This document shows, in pieces, positions 27,368 to 41,234 of a DNA stretch of 64,000 nucleotides. The translations under genes and the position numbers were made by a program. The notes beneath the pieces are model-generated. The model was given only the letters and a program-made list of their open reading frames with translations, made no database searches and was not told the DNA's origin. Source of the DNA: Pogonophryne albipinna (taxonomy: Eukaryota > Chordata > Actinopteri > Perciformes > Artedidraconidae); NCBI GenBank assembly GCA_028583405.1, contig CM053246.1, positions 8,169,605-8,233,604 of the forward strand. Direction: 5' to 3'. Every line of letters begins with the position of its first letter. The first letter of the stretch is position 1.

Positions 27368-27748
27368 TTAAAAGGTGGGGTATGTAATTTATTTCAGAAA
27401 CACTTTTTGTTATATTCCATGGAATGCTCTTAACATCCCGATAGCAATGAATATATTAAATGCTTTGACAATAAATACATAAAAAAACGTCATCTGTGGA
27501 AGCCGTAGTACTGTAAAAAGCACGACCAATCATTTTAGCCGGCCCGGCTAAAATAACTGGTTGGCCTACCTGCCTGTCAGCCTTCCATCTGTGCACAAAC
27601 TTATCTCGTGCCCTCATTGGTCATGTGCACGTTCGTGTGTGTTGGAGGAGGGGCTCTGTAAGGAAGTGGCAGATTTTTTCCGGTTGTGTATTCTCAAATT
27701 CTAGCGCACTCCAGCTGGTTTCTCCAAAATTACCTACCCCACCTTTAA
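27368..27748. mobile_element. Second TTAA-bounded MITE family, copy 1
   Basis: Termini TTAAAAGGTGGGGTATGTAA and ATTACCTACCCCACCTTTAA are inverted repeats with TTAA outermost. The body (GAATGCTCTTAACATCCCGA, CTGTGCACAAACTTATC) is close to 50918-51300. No coding capacity. Confidence 0.85.
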
Positions 27749-29187
<1,439 letters not shown>

Positions 29188-29210
29188 CTTCCATCTGGAC
29201 ACCAATGTGT

Positions 29211-29535
29211 TTCCCCTAAACCTCCTGGGGTGTAAACATACTGTTACCGGTGTTTAATACTGGCAACTTCTAATTGTGGGAAATACGAAAAACGTCTTTT
29301 AAAACTACGAGTCCCAGTAGAGACGTGCCATAGAACATGTTGCGAAACACACAATAGCCAGCATGTGTAGTTCTGAGGGGGAGGGGGGGAGCTGGACCCG
29401 TCCGAGTCCAGTTTTTGATAGTCTGCCGTGGTTCCATTCCATTTCATAGAGCTGTGACGCTCAGCGTAACCTTGGCGCACTGCCACTCCAACATCCAATC
29501 ACAGAGCTTGATGACTAATCACAGAGTTTGTAAAG
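29211..29535. repeat. Dispersed repeat, copy 1 (pair with 40875-41190)
   Basis: CCCCTAAACCTCCTGGGG, TTTAATACTGGCAACTTCT, ACACACAATAGCCAGCATG and CAATCACAGAGCTTGA all recur in order at 40878-41165. Family unknown; probably a DNA element. Confidence 0.75.
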
Positions 29536-30817
29536 CAAGTGTAGTGTCTTCGGAAACTCTGTAGTGTCTAAACTCCGAAAAAACTATTTGTTTCTCTGAA
29601 TCGAAGGTTAAAAACACAAAAGCATTGTACACAATTTAAACCAATCAATATTGTGTAATTAACAAGGATAAACTGATGTTTTTTACTGGATGAGTAATGC
29701 AGATATCAATGTGTAATCATTTGACAGTGAGGGGAATATATCCGGTTTTATTATGAAAACTTCGAGACCGGAAATACTGTTTTCACCCCGTGAGGGTTGA
29801 CGCTAACTTTACATGGAAGCTGCCGCATATACACGTTCTCCTGGCGAGACCTCAAATCATCTTCGTAATATTTATCAAACTATAGATCTTACACATCCAC
29901 TGGACGTGGATTCTAAGAGTACAATATACACTTCTCGCTAGAAATCTAATCAAAAAGCATTTTAATGGCCAAACTATTCCACAATTTAGGATTTTCCAGA
30001 GAGGGTTATTTGTGAATAAACGACCCTCCAGAGCGTTTGCAATCAACGGGAGCATGTCGTTTCTTACACGACCACTAGAGGTGCTACACTTTAAAACGTG
30101 ACTCTGGGTCGTATTAAGCTGCTAAACAATCAACCTATATGGTCTTTTTTTGTAGGAGGACAGGCTGGTAAAATAATCTGCAATACTTGAAAGGACTGTG
30201 ATTGATATTACAGAAATCACATGTCATAATAATCCTCATAACATTTAATACATCCTATTTCATTTCAAATTCCAAACTTGGACATTATATTGGACGATAA
30301 TGAAATAACAGATTATATTGAATGAATGCTTTTTTATTGTCCAATGCTTGTTATTTAACTTGTTATTCCAGCACTATTTGCAAGTGGATGTGTGGCTTAG
30401 GATGAAGGACGTGGTTAGGGAGATATTTGTCCTCCAGCACGAGAATCAGATATGCTACACACATTCAAAACCTTGACCTGACTTTCATCAATGGCCCACT
30501 ACTTCTCATATCGGCCGTTAGGGGCGGCATAAAAAACAAACAACCTGTTACAATATCTACTTTTATTCTGAATCCCTTTAGTTCATGCCGTGTGTGTTAT
30601 TGCTGCTGGCGGTATGCATTCAGGTCTATGGCTCTCTCCCAAAACTATCCCCACTCACCAGCACAGAGTGTCTCTCTGGCAGCTATGGAGGGTACTCCAC
30701 ATTAAGAGTAGGGTATAAAATAAAACCGTAAAGTCCACCATAACCGGGAGACATCTGTCACCCAGCATACCGACGGACATCGTGCTAGTTAAGCTGTTGA
30801 GTAATATCACCATGTAC
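29536..30817. other. No gene recognised upstream of nlgn1
   Basis: Non-coding by inspection. ORFs have no domains. Any nlgn1 promoter or further upstream 5' exon could not be located. Confidence 0.4.
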
Positions 30818-30973
30818 TATAAATAGATGTTCCTCTTCACGTTGACGTTTGTGCATACAGGTAAAACACAAATGTAAAGTACTGTGATGCAGGAGGCAAG
30901 AAAGAAAAGTAAATCATTGGATAAAAACTCTATTTGTGTGAATGCTGATTCTTGATTCTTTTCTGTGTTTTAG

Positions 30974-31485
30974 GGGAACGACTTTGGACCAGACCAACCT
31001 ATAACAAGTATATCTTCAAGAGCCACTGCGTACTCCTGCTGCTGTACATGGCCATCCCCTCTAAGTGATGGAAACTCCCATCACGGACTGACCTGTCTAC
31101 CTTCTGAGTCGTGGAGCTTAAAGATGATATTGTTGCTTCTATCTACTTCATTGCATTGTTTACTGGATGGACTTCTGTGAGGAATATTTTCCATATTGTG
31201 AGGAATATTCCCCCGATTTTTCTTCAACTAGCTGAAGGAAACCTATGGCTGCTACATTTCCCCCAGATGGTTTTACAATGCCTGGATTTTAAGAAGGATC
31301 ATTAGTAACCCCCAACCTCTTTTGCTCCGGAGTTACCCCTTTTACTTACGCCCGTGTGTGAATGTGAGAGCTTGTGTTCGCTTCTGCATGGCGTAAGTGA
31401 GAGACAGAAAAAAGAAAGGGATTCATACACGAGAAAGGACAAAAGAGGAGGCAGTAAACAAGTTGAAAAACAAGGAGTAGCAGCT
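30974..31485 (+). other. nlgn1: nlgn1 5' untranslated part of the first coding exon (predicted)
   Basis: A strong acceptor (TTCTTTTCTGTGTTTTAG) ends at 30973, which makes 30974 the likely exon start. Between it and the ATG at 31486 there are stops in the coding frame. Minimal upstream ORFs are present: ATG-TGA at 31362 and ATG-GCG-TAA at 31388, which might dampen translation. Vertebrate neuroligin genes commonly have non-coding 5' exons, so an acceptor here is expected. Confidence 0.55.
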
Positions 31486-32011
31486 ATGTCCCAGTGGAGG
31501 CACCAGTCAAGGACTGGGTGTCAGCTACTTCTGACTGCTAAGAGTGGGAGCAGGATGATGGGATACATAAGCCTTGAAGGTTCTTTGCTCAGCGGCCGGT
31601 GGGTGTCCTCTCTAATATGGCTTGGACTGCTGCTGCTACAGACGTCTCTGGCTGAGAAACTTGACGAGAACGACCCAGTTGTGACAACCGTGTACGGCAG
31701 GCTGCGTGGTGTCAAGAAGGAGCTTAACAACGAGATCCTGGGTCCTGTGGTGCAGTTTCTAGGAGTCCCGTACGCCTCTCCGCCCACCGGCGAACGCCGC
31801 TTTCAGCCACCTGAGCCACCGGCGTCGTGGCCGGAGATCCGCAACGCCACACACTTTGCCCCGGTGTGCCCTCAGAGCATCGTGGAGGGCCGCCTGCCTG
31901 ACGTCATGCTGCCGGTTTGGTTCACCAACAGCATTGACGTTGTCTCCACGTACGTCCAGGACCAGAGTGAGGACTGCCTCTATGTCAACATCTACGTCCC
32001 CACTGAGGATG
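31486..32011 (+). CDS. nlgn1: Neuroligin-1, first coding exon (partial gene)
   Basis: Neuroligin-1 is a postsynaptic type I membrane protein whose esterase-like ectodomain binds presynaptic neurexins. This exon encodes the start, about 175 codons. The ATG at 31486 has G at -3; the ATGs at 31555 and 31558 are alternatives closer to the signal peptide. The hydrophobic core [16 protein letters not shown] precedes a likely cleavage before EKLDENDP. The mature part carries family landmarks: [32 protein letters not shown], an N-glycosylation site [14 protein letters not shown], and [11 protein letters not shown], which fits the carboxylesterase type-B signature 2. The sequence resembles NLGN1 more than NLGN2, 3 or 4 ([10 protein letters not shown] start, [19 protein letters not shown]). 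The exon ends at GAT|G with donor GTGAGT at 32012, phase 1. Later exons are not in the window. Confidence 0.93.
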
Positions 32012-32763
32012 GTGAGTTAGCCTGTGGGCCCAGGGAAGGATGATTGTGGGGGTAGGGGGTGGCGGGGCGGAGGGTATCGAACCAACAAGATCCTGGTAGA
32101 GAGAAGGGTTTGTTGTTTTTGTCTTTGTCTGTCTTTGTCTGTGTGTCTGTCTTCCTGTCTGTCTGTAGAGGGAAAGCATGACCTTGTGCATGTTTAATGC
32201 ATGACACTGCTTATAGAACATGCGTTTTTGAGTGATTTTGTGAAAGAGAGGACTGTGTTCGTGTGTGTTGGATCCATCAAGGCCATCAATCCTGTTTTCA
32301 TTCAACTCCATAGCTGCCTCCATCTTCTTCTTTCTATTTCCCATCCTTCCCTCCTCCTCCTCCTCCACCTTCCTGTTGCTTCTTTCCACTCAGCGCCTTA
32401 TTTGCCCTCCTCTGCGGATGGACTCCCCCCCACTTCATCATGTCTGTAGCTCATCATAGCCTATTGTGCCTCACCACAATAGCTACAGTTCATTAAACAA
32501 GACGGTCGTTGTCATGATCATCACCGATTGATTTGGCTGAATGACTGGCTGGCAGACTGATAGACTGCGCTGATTGAGCTGGTGTGTTTCATTCTTTCCC
32601 TGCGTCTTTATTTCTCCCATTCCCAATTTTCAGTCAGTTGTGTGTGTGTGTGTGTGTGTGTGTGTTTGTGTGTGTGCGTGTGTGCGTGCGCGCATGCCAG
32701 CTCCTGTGTGCGTTGTGCGTCAAGGGGCTCCATGTTATTCTTTAGTCTTCTATTCATTTACAG
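32012..32763 (+). other. nlgn1: nlgn1 intron between coding exon and splice-site-A cassette
   Basis: 752-nt intron with donor GTGAGT and acceptor TATTCATTTACAG. Retention would add ELACGPREG and then stop. It contains TCT/CTC-rich stretches near 32330-32420 and a UG-rich tract described separately. No other ORF here is a gene. Confidence 0.8.
32636..32693 (+). repeat. TG-rich tract upstream of the cassette exon
   Basis: GTTG(TG)n, then TTTGTGTGTGTGCG and GCGTGCGCGCATGC, ends 70 nt before the nlgn1 cassette exon. In pre-mRNA this is a UG-rich element, the class of sequence bound by CELF-type splicing factors; any regulatory role is inferred. Confidence 0.85.
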
Positions 32764-32823
32764 TCAAAAGAATATCCAAGGAATGTGCCAGGAAACCGGG
32801 CAAGAAAATATGTAGACAAGGAG
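32764..32823 (+). CDS. nlgn1: nlgn1 splice-site-A cassette exon (20 codons)
   Basis: A 60-nt exon between acceptor TTTACAG (ending 32763) and donor GTATGT (from 32824). Joined in phase 1 to the upstream exon's last G, it reads KRISKECARKPGKKICR followed by QG, which is the basic, two-cysteine insert known from neuroligin-1 splice site A. It differs from the mammalian insert as I remember it by a single residue (Q for K near the end). Being 60 nt long with phase-1 borders, it can be skipped or included without changing frame. The insert sits in the esterase-like ectodomain and is known to affect partner choice. Usage in this species cannot be told from DNA. Confidence 0.93.
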
Positions 32824-32952
32824 GTATGTATGATCTGAACGCAACTTGTACAATGCCACAGAAAGAAGAATCTAGGAGGGAAACGAAGAAGAAGAACTAT
32901 GTGGTACAGCAGTCGTGAGATCAAGGTCTACGGATTACTCAAGGTCTCGATT

Positions 32953-32980
32953 CAGGGTATCTGCAGGTTCTCAGAATGCT
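32953..32980. mobile_element. hAT-like terminus fragment
   Basis: CAGGGTATCTGCAGGTTCTC at 32953 resembles the inverted terminus at 35779 (CAGGATTCCTGCATATACCCTG on the plus strand). It starts 129 nt after the cassette exon. The other end was not found. Confidence 0.45.
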
Positions 32981-34492
<1,512 letters not shown>

Positions 34493-35148
34493 AGAGCCCC
34501 TATCCACATATGGCCTTTTTCTGGCAGAAAACGCTCCCAGCGCTCTTTTATTGTTTCTATGACAGCGATACCTCAACAATGCCAGTTAGTCTTACACAGC
34601 CTTTCAAGGGACCCAAGGTCGCTGTACATGATGGACAAACAAAAACAAACACAATCAAAGGGCAAACAAAAAATAAAGGAAGCCGGGGGACCAAGAAAGG
34701 GCTAGGGCCCGAAGGCCAGGGTGAACAGGTGTGTTTTTAATGATGATTTGAAGATGTCCAGGGAGGCAGCATTACAGATCTCGGCAGGAAGTGCATTCCA
34801 GAGGGTGGGGGCCGCAACACTGAACGCCCTGTCACCAACAGTTTATCTGCTGGTGGACTACCTGAGAGATATACAGCAGGAGAACACGCCGTCCACCGCG
34901 GAGAATAAACAGAAGGGCAACCATGACAACCATGACAACCATGCTCCGGGGTCTTCTTCGCTGCTTTTGGTGTATTTTGTGGCGGCAGCAGCGCCACTTA
35001 CAGGCCTGGCATATGTTCTACAGCGTTTCCAGCATTTCCAGCGGTCTAGTGTGAACGGACACGTTAATGAATCTAATGCGTGTGAACGGAAGACTTTTTT
35101 GCGTTTGCGTATGCGTTTTACTGTATGCGTCCTCGTGGGGCCGGGGTC
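34493..35148. mobile_element. hAT-like element related (in reverse) to 52344-53854, with a repeat inserted
   Basis: TTTAGAGCCCCTATCCACAT at the left and GGGGCCGGGGTCTAAG at the right are imperfect inverted ends. 34890-35130 (CCGCGGAGAATAAACAGAAG, CAGGCCTGGCATATG, GCGTTTGCGT) is the reverse-complement match of 52375-52620. Positions ~34545-34850 hold an unrelated dispersed repeat (AGGGACCCAAGGTCGCTGTA; AGGAAGTGCATTCCAGAGGG). Confidence 0.55.
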
Positions 35149-35689
35149 TAAGCCAAACTATATCTGGTCACAGAGATCTGCTATTTTAAAGTAAGGTCAA
35201 CACATATCGACCCTAAATATAGTCTATATTAAGAACGAGAAAAGTCTTAACATATATATCGTTTTTTGTAAACATATGACAAATGTGTGAGGGTGATGAC
35301 GTCAGAGCATCGTCCTATGTGCCGGGCTTAGCCCCGGACAGCCCCAGCCCAATTTAACCCCTGGGTATGTGTGAGGGAGCTCCTATATGTTATTACCCCG
35401 CTGAAGCTCACCAAAGTTTAATATATTTCATAGTTCAAAATGTTGTCAATTGTTTTGTTTATTGGTCAAATACTGGTTTCTAATGGTTTCTGAGGAGTTT
35501 TACTGGAATGAAAGAGCACAGAGTACAGAAGCAACAAAGCAGCATACTGCATTAAACCTGACCTTCACAGATAGGTTGAAGTTCATGTGGAGAGGAGGCT
35601 TCAGTAGTCTGTCTGCACTCTGTTTAGTTGTGCTATCTTACAATCAATATAGTAAATGTGAGGTAAAGTGTAACCGGTTAGAACTCGAA
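35149..35689. other. nlgn1 intron, nothing clear
   Basis: Non-coding; may contain the unrecognised body of the element ending at 35779. Confidence 0.35.
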
Positions 35690-35779
35690 GTTGCGATGAG
35701 GTCTTAAAATGTATGGAAAGGGTCTTAAAAAAGGTCTTAAAAGGTATTAAATCTGACTTCAGGATTCCTGCATATACCC
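35690..35779. mobile_element. hAT-like end inserted in the antisense LINE
   Basis: GGTCTTAAAA repeats and then CAGGATTCCTGCATATACCCTG form a hAT-like terminus. It abuts LINE coding sequence at 35780, which it truncates. The opposite terminus was not identified. Confidence 0.5.
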
Positions 35780-37080
35780 TGGGAGGGACTTGTACGTGAG
35801 GAGTGTTTTGTACTGAATCCGGGACTTGACCGACAGCCAGTGTAGGTGGATGAGGCTGGGGGTGATATGTTGCCATGGTGAGAAGCCTGGCGGCAGAGTT
35901 CTGGACGTATTGGAGCCTGTCCAGGGTTTTGCTGGGAACCCCGGACAGGACTCCATTGCAGTAGTCCAGACGGGATGTGATGAAGGCGTGCACAAGTGTT
36001 TCTGCCACAGAGTCAGAGAGAGAAGGCCGGAGTCTGGCAATGTTTTTGAGATGGTAGAAGACTGATTTGGTAACATATTTGATGTGCGCCTGGAAAGAGA
36101 GGGTGGTGTCCAGGATGACTACCAGGTTGCGGACTTCAGTGGACGGGGAGATGGAGCAGCCGTCAATGGAGAGAAGCAGGTCTCCAACCTTCTGGAGCTG
36201 CGCCTTGGGAGCCACAATCATGAGCTCTGTTGTATTGCTGTTGATTTTGAGCAGGTTTGATGACATCCAGTTTTGTATGTCCTGTAGGCAGTTGACAAGG
36301 GATTGAGGGGGGAGTGGAGTGGACGGTTTGGTGCAGAGATAGAGCTGTGTGTCATCAGCATAAGAGTGAAAGCTGAGACCATATTGGCGGATGATTTGAC
36401 CAAGTGGGAGCATGTAGATGGTGAATAGGAGGGATCCAAGCACAGAGCCTTGAAGTACACCTTGATTGACTTGACTTGACTGGGGCCGGAGGGGAGCTGC
36501 AGTCACTGATGGTGACAAAGTGTTTCCTGTTAGAGAGGTAGGACTCGAACCAGGCAAGAGCTGTGTCACTGAGGCCAAAGTAGTCAGACAGGCAGCTGAG
36601 GAGGATGGTATGGGATATGGTATCGAAGGCTGCAGAGAGGTCCAGGAGGATGAGAATGTTGATGAGGCCAGAATCAGATGCGATGAGGAGGTTGTTTGTG
36701 ATTTTAATGAGGGTAGTCTCTGTGCTGTGGTGGGGTCTGAAGCCAGACTGAAGGGGTTCATAGAGCTCATGGTATGACATTTGGTGTTGCAGTTGTGCGG
36801 CAACTGCTCTTTCCAAGATTTTACTGAGGAGAGGAATGTTTGAGATCGACCGGTGGTTGTTCAGGTCCTCCGGGTCCAGGCCAGGCTTCTTCAGGATAGG
36901 AGAGACTGAGGCAGTTTTGAGGCAGGGTGGGACTGTGCCAGAAGACAGGAACAAGTTCACTATGTCAACTATGATGGTGCAGATGGTGGGTAGGGCTGCC
37001 TTGACCAAGGCTTTGGGCATGGGATCGAGAGAGCAGGTTGATGCCTTTGTGACCAGCTTGGTTATTAGGAGGGCATCCAC
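35780..37080 (-). pseudogene. LINE reverse transcriptase domain, broken
   Basis: On the minus strand, 37080-36465 encodes SLDPMPKALVK, HRSISNIPLLSKILER, LQSGFRPHHSTET and LLDLSAAFDTISH. The frame then shifts within a TCAAG repeat at about 36466-36482. The second frame gives GVLQGSVLGSLLFTIY, where Pro-to-Leu and Pro-to-Ser changes alter the conserved motif, and SYADDTQLYL at about 36350-36370 with the catalytic Asp pair kept. The end (LDYCNGVLSG, RLQYVQNSAARLL) is lost into a hAT-like terminus at 35779, with another frameshift near 35870. Not functional. Confidence 0.85.
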
Positions 37081-37089
37081 TGGGGAGTA

Positions 37090-37440
37090 GGGATGGGTAT
37101 CGTTAAGGTTTTAACGGTACTACTACTTTTATCGATACCGCTTATCGGTCCGGTCTTTAACGGTACTCTTATCGGTTCTTTTGTAGAAAAAAAGAAGGTA
37201 AACTAACTAAACAAATTGTGAACAAAACTACCATCGCTTTTTATTTAAATTAAATACATAATATTTCACATCAAAAGAAAAAACAATGTTTTAACAAAAT
37301 CGTATTAAATAATCTGATGACAGATTGTAAACAGAATAGCTGAAACATTAACCCATGTTTGTATAATTTTGTTAACTCCGTGTGTTGCTGCTAGCATACA
37401 TAACAAACCTGTCGTGGAAAGATTACTCGTGGATGGGGCT
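37090..37440. mobile_element. Unclassified insertion in the LINE linker
   Basis: GGGATGGGTATCGTTAAGGT starts a non-LINE stretch with repeated GGTACT/ATCGGT motifs (37120-37170) and an AT-rich body. LINE coding resumes near 37440. No clean inverted repeat or duplicated target was found; TGGGG occurs at both edges, which is weak. Confidence 0.45.
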
Positions 37441-37819
37441 ACAGAGCTACCAGAAAGACAGTCAAAAACGGTGTATTTCTCCATCTGAATGTGGTGCACT
37501 TTTGGCAGGCACCAGAAGCTGCTGGTGGATGGAATCGACTTTGGCCTGGAAGAAGTCCAGGAACTTCGAGCAGAGGTCGAGAGCACCGGGAGGATGGGGG
37601 GGGTCGAGGGGGCGGAGAAGCCGGTTTATGGTGGAGAACAGCATTCTCTGTTGGCATTGTTGGTTGCCAATGAGGGTGGAGTAGTACGAAGACCTAGCCC
37701 GGGAGAGGGCTTCTTTGTAGGACTTTACTTGGTCCTGATAGGCTTCACCGTGGACGGTGAGGCCAGTTCATTTATTGAGTCTCTCTAGCCGACGACCAGA
37801 AGCCTTCAGGGTGCGGAGT

Positions 37820-38995
37820 TCAGTGGTGAACCAAGGGCCCGAAACGGGTAAAGGAGACAGTCTGGGTTTTGAGGGGGGCTAGAGAGTCAAGGCTGAGGGA
37901 TAGAGCTGTGTTGTAGCGAGCAACCAGGTCATCCACTGTGGTGGTAAGGGGAATGGGGGCTAGGTGGGATGCTATCGTGCTAGTCAGGGCTGGTGCACTC
38001 AGTGTTTTGGTGTTCCTGAATGTGATGGTGCGTTTTGCACGCTGCATGGGCAGGAGGACAGGAACAGAAAATAGTATGGCATGGTGGTCCGCAACAGCTA
38101 GGTCCAGGCACTGGAGATGGGAGGGAGGGGTGCCAATAGAGCACACTAGGTCCAGCGTGTGATCTTTGGTGTGGGTGGTACCTTGGACGTGCTGTGTGAT
38201 GTTGAAGCAGTCGAGTAGTGAAATAAATTCAGAGGCAAAGGTGCATGTACTGGAGTCGACATGGATGTTGAAGTCACCATGCAGTAATGTGGATGGAGAT
38301 CTGCAGCAGACAGAGGTGAGCAGCTCAGCAAACTCAGACATGAAGATGGCGGAGGCTTTGGGGGGGCGGTATATGAGGACAACCTGTAGCTGTGATGAGC
38401 CGGCCAATGAAAAGGCAATACACTCAAAAGAGGTTGTATTTACAACAGGGAGTTGTTTAATCAGGATTCCCGCTCTGTGGATAACAGCCAGCCCACCACC
38501 CTGACCCATGGAGCGGGGCTTCTGCAGGTAAACATAGCCAGGGGGTGTGGCTTGGTTGAGGGTGAAAAAGTATTGTTGATTTTGCCAAGTCTCCGTTAGG
38601 CATACAAAGTCCGTTTTACTGTCAGTGATGATGTCATGAATGAGTGGTGCATTATTGTTGAGGGAACGGGTATTCAGAAGCATGAATATGGCAGTGTTGC
38701 TACTGGATGCTGGCAGTGTGAGCAGAATGACACTGTCAACACAGACCAGGGCCTTCAGATTGCCAATGTACGTGTGTGGTTTGTTGTAATGACATAGCGA
38801 GCCTGGGACGGTGCGTGCGCAGGACCAGCTGGTGAGAGGCTCCCACCCGGCGAAAACAAACCTACGCCGGGATCCTCTATGGATGTACCGGGGCCTGCTA
38901 CGTAACAGCCCAAGCTTTTTGATGACTGCTAAACATAGAGGTTGCATGATACAACTATTGAGATTAACAAGTTGTGCAGTGGAATATTTCAGCAT
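37820..38995 (-). pseudogene. LINE endonuclease domain
   Basis: Reading on the minus strand, RPRYIHRGSRRRF precedes the nuclease, as in L2-type elements. The nuclease shows LNTRSLNN, LTETWQ, MGQGGGLAVIHR, LIYRPPK, GDFNIHVD and VADHHAI. The usual Ser before the Asp-His pair is Ala here, while Asp and His remain. The frame ends in a stop at FGPLVHH; one base over, it continues as GPWFTTELR, so a one-base indel lies near 37838. Further stops follow in the linker (37460-37800). The start at 38995 is not a confident initiation site. Confidence 0.8.
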
Positions 38996-39050
38996 CGTAA
39001 AGCCAGTGGTATGCTAGCACGATACTACGTTAGCTGATTGCCAGCTGGGA

Positions 39051-40874
39051 GAAGATGGTCCCAACCACTGACCACTCCGGGATAGTTAGAATGTTGTCCT
39101 GGAACAAAACTCTCAGCATGGACAGCACTGGGAGGAGACGATCCAATCCCAAAAAACTGCCTAATGGACCTTTGTTATGATCATTTCTGTTGGATCGTGA
39201 CAGCAAAAAGAAAGCTTTTCATCCAATTCCTACAGTGACAGAAGGAAGACGCTTGGGGCTTGGCTTTTTCTGGTGGCAGTCGATTCCGACGGCATGTGCT
39301 CTGTTCTCATTGGAATCAGTTGAAAAAAGTTGCTAGCGATGAGAAAAACATCAATATTAAAATTATTATTATTTATTTTTCAATAGTCACACTCGATTTC
39401 GCCGATTTTCTTGTTGCCTCAGCTGGTCGACACCTCTTTTAGCAGAAACAAAGGCTACATTAATGTATTAAATCGATGTTAATCCATGTGTGTGGTTGTG
39501 GAATTAATGGACGTGCCGTTGTCCGTTACAAACTCTTCAACTACAACCCTAATTATATTTAAAAACATTTTAGAAGGCCTCACGAAATACTTTAATGCAA
39601 ATTAAAATGTAAATGTGAAGAGATGTGTGTCATGTGGTGATTGACATTATTCACCCACGGATCTATGGGTTGGGGTATTGTCCGAACGGACATTTGAGTT
39701 AACCGGACTTCCTGTTGATGTGAAATCCGAAAACATTTAAAAAAAATAAAATAATGCTTTATTCCGAGTTTGCTTGCTTTTCTGTTTGGAGGTCATCACA
39801 TAACGGCATTGTAATACACGGTTCGGCTGCATTAAATATTACATATCTGCCGTAGTTCGCTATTTATAGAGCCCTGGTGAGAAGACTTCTAGACAAACAG
39901 GAAGAACTGCCGCCGAAACTGAATTTGTGACGTGGATTATAAATATATCAGCAATTAAACAAAATCTTCAATTTCTCTTCACAATAAGTCTCCTTGCAGT
40001 ATCAATACTAATTCGGTTGACTTTTATATTTGATCCAATCGGTATATTGGTATATTTACACCATAACGGTGCACAGCTGATAGAAAGGGACACCTGGTGG
40101 TTAAAGCACGTTATTGAAATGTATTATTTTTATTATTAGATATTAATAGGAGACACAGACAGACAAACTAATAAGGCTTTATTTAAACATTAAAGAATAC
40201 TTTAGGTTAAGGTCTTATTTTGATTAAGAAAAAAAGCTTTGGGGGTATACATATTAAGCCTGACAAAGTACTAATATATTGCTTTCTTGCAATGTTAACT
40301 ACTGTATGTTTAAGCACTTATTTTAACTGATATTATACGTATTATACTCTTATAAGATGTATGTAGATAGTATAAGAAATGTGCAGAATACGACAGTTTA
40401 ATGGTGGCGGTATACACACATATTGATAATGCACTGTTGAGGAACCTGCGACCCAAGTTTTTCATCTCCGACCTTGTCAGGTATTGAACATTCAATAAAT
40501 AAAGAGCACATAATTATTAAATTTAAAACACAGAATTTGTGTGATTATCCTAAATGATTTACAAATAAACACCACTGCATATTTACAACTGTTACACATG
40601 CTGATGTAACGCAAATGTTTCCAACTTAGGATCAATAAAGTATATCTTATCTTAAGATGATTGATGGCTACTGCCATATTTGCCTCTGAACCTTGACAAG
40701 TGCATGTTTCAGGCTTATCAATTAACAACAGGAGGGGTCACAGACATAAGACCAGCTGTTAAATAAAGCTCTTCTGACCTTAGCTGTCATGTGGGTATAT
40801 AGTAATGCTGCCCATTATGGGCACAAGCAATTTTCACCCATTTATTAATTATATGTTTTAAATGTGAGTGTTTC
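39051..40874. other. nlgn1 intron; repeat traces
   Basis: 39631-39720 resembles part of 24870-24940 (possible LTR fragment). 40585-40655 ends in GGATCAATAAAGTATATC, a LINE 3'-tail-like sequence on the plus strand. No gene. Confidence 0.4.
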
Positions 40875-41190
40875 CTATCCCCTAAACCTCCAGGGATGTA
40901 CACAGTTTAATACTGGCAACTTCTTATTATGGGAAATACGAAAACGTCTTTTTAAACTACAATTCCCAGTAGAGATGTGCCATAGAGCATGTTGCAAAAC
41001 ACACAATAGCCAGCATGTGTATATCTGGGGATGGGGTGGGGGACGGGGTGGACCCATTCAAATCCAGTTTTGGACAGTCTGCCGTGGTTCCATCCCATTT
41101 CAAAGTGCTGTTCGACGCTCGGCGTAACCCTCGGCGCACAATCAAACATCCAATCACAGAGCTTGAGGACTATCACGGGGTTTGTCAAGC
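40875..41190. repeat. Dispersed repeat, copy 2 (pair with 29211-29535)
   Basis: Ordered matches: CCCTAAACCTCCAGGG, TTTAATACTGGCAACTTCTT, AATAGCCAGCATGTGT, AGTCTGCCGTGGTTCCAT, CAATCACAGAGCTTGA. Between them the copies differ by small indels. Confidence 0.75.
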
Positions 41191-41234
41191 AAAGCGGAGA
41201 GAATACTTACTTCCGGGTGTAAAATTCTCTAAAG

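Larger units (their letters stand above)
35780..39050 (-). mobile_element. Degenerate L2-like LINE, antisense to nlgn1
   Basis: Minus-strand LINE with endonuclease (37820-38995), linker, and reverse transcriptase (35780-37080), all in the expected order. It is broken by at least three frameshifts, in-frame stops, a non-LINE insertion near 37090-37440, and truncation of the 3' end at 35779. The 5' limit near 39050 is approximate. Confidence 0.9.

Noticed and set aside
31354..31485. N-terminal extension of the neuroligin ORF upstream of 31486
   Set aside because: The upstream start is GTG, not ATG, and no in-frame ATG precedes 31486; the extension lacks the signal peptide expected at the N terminus.
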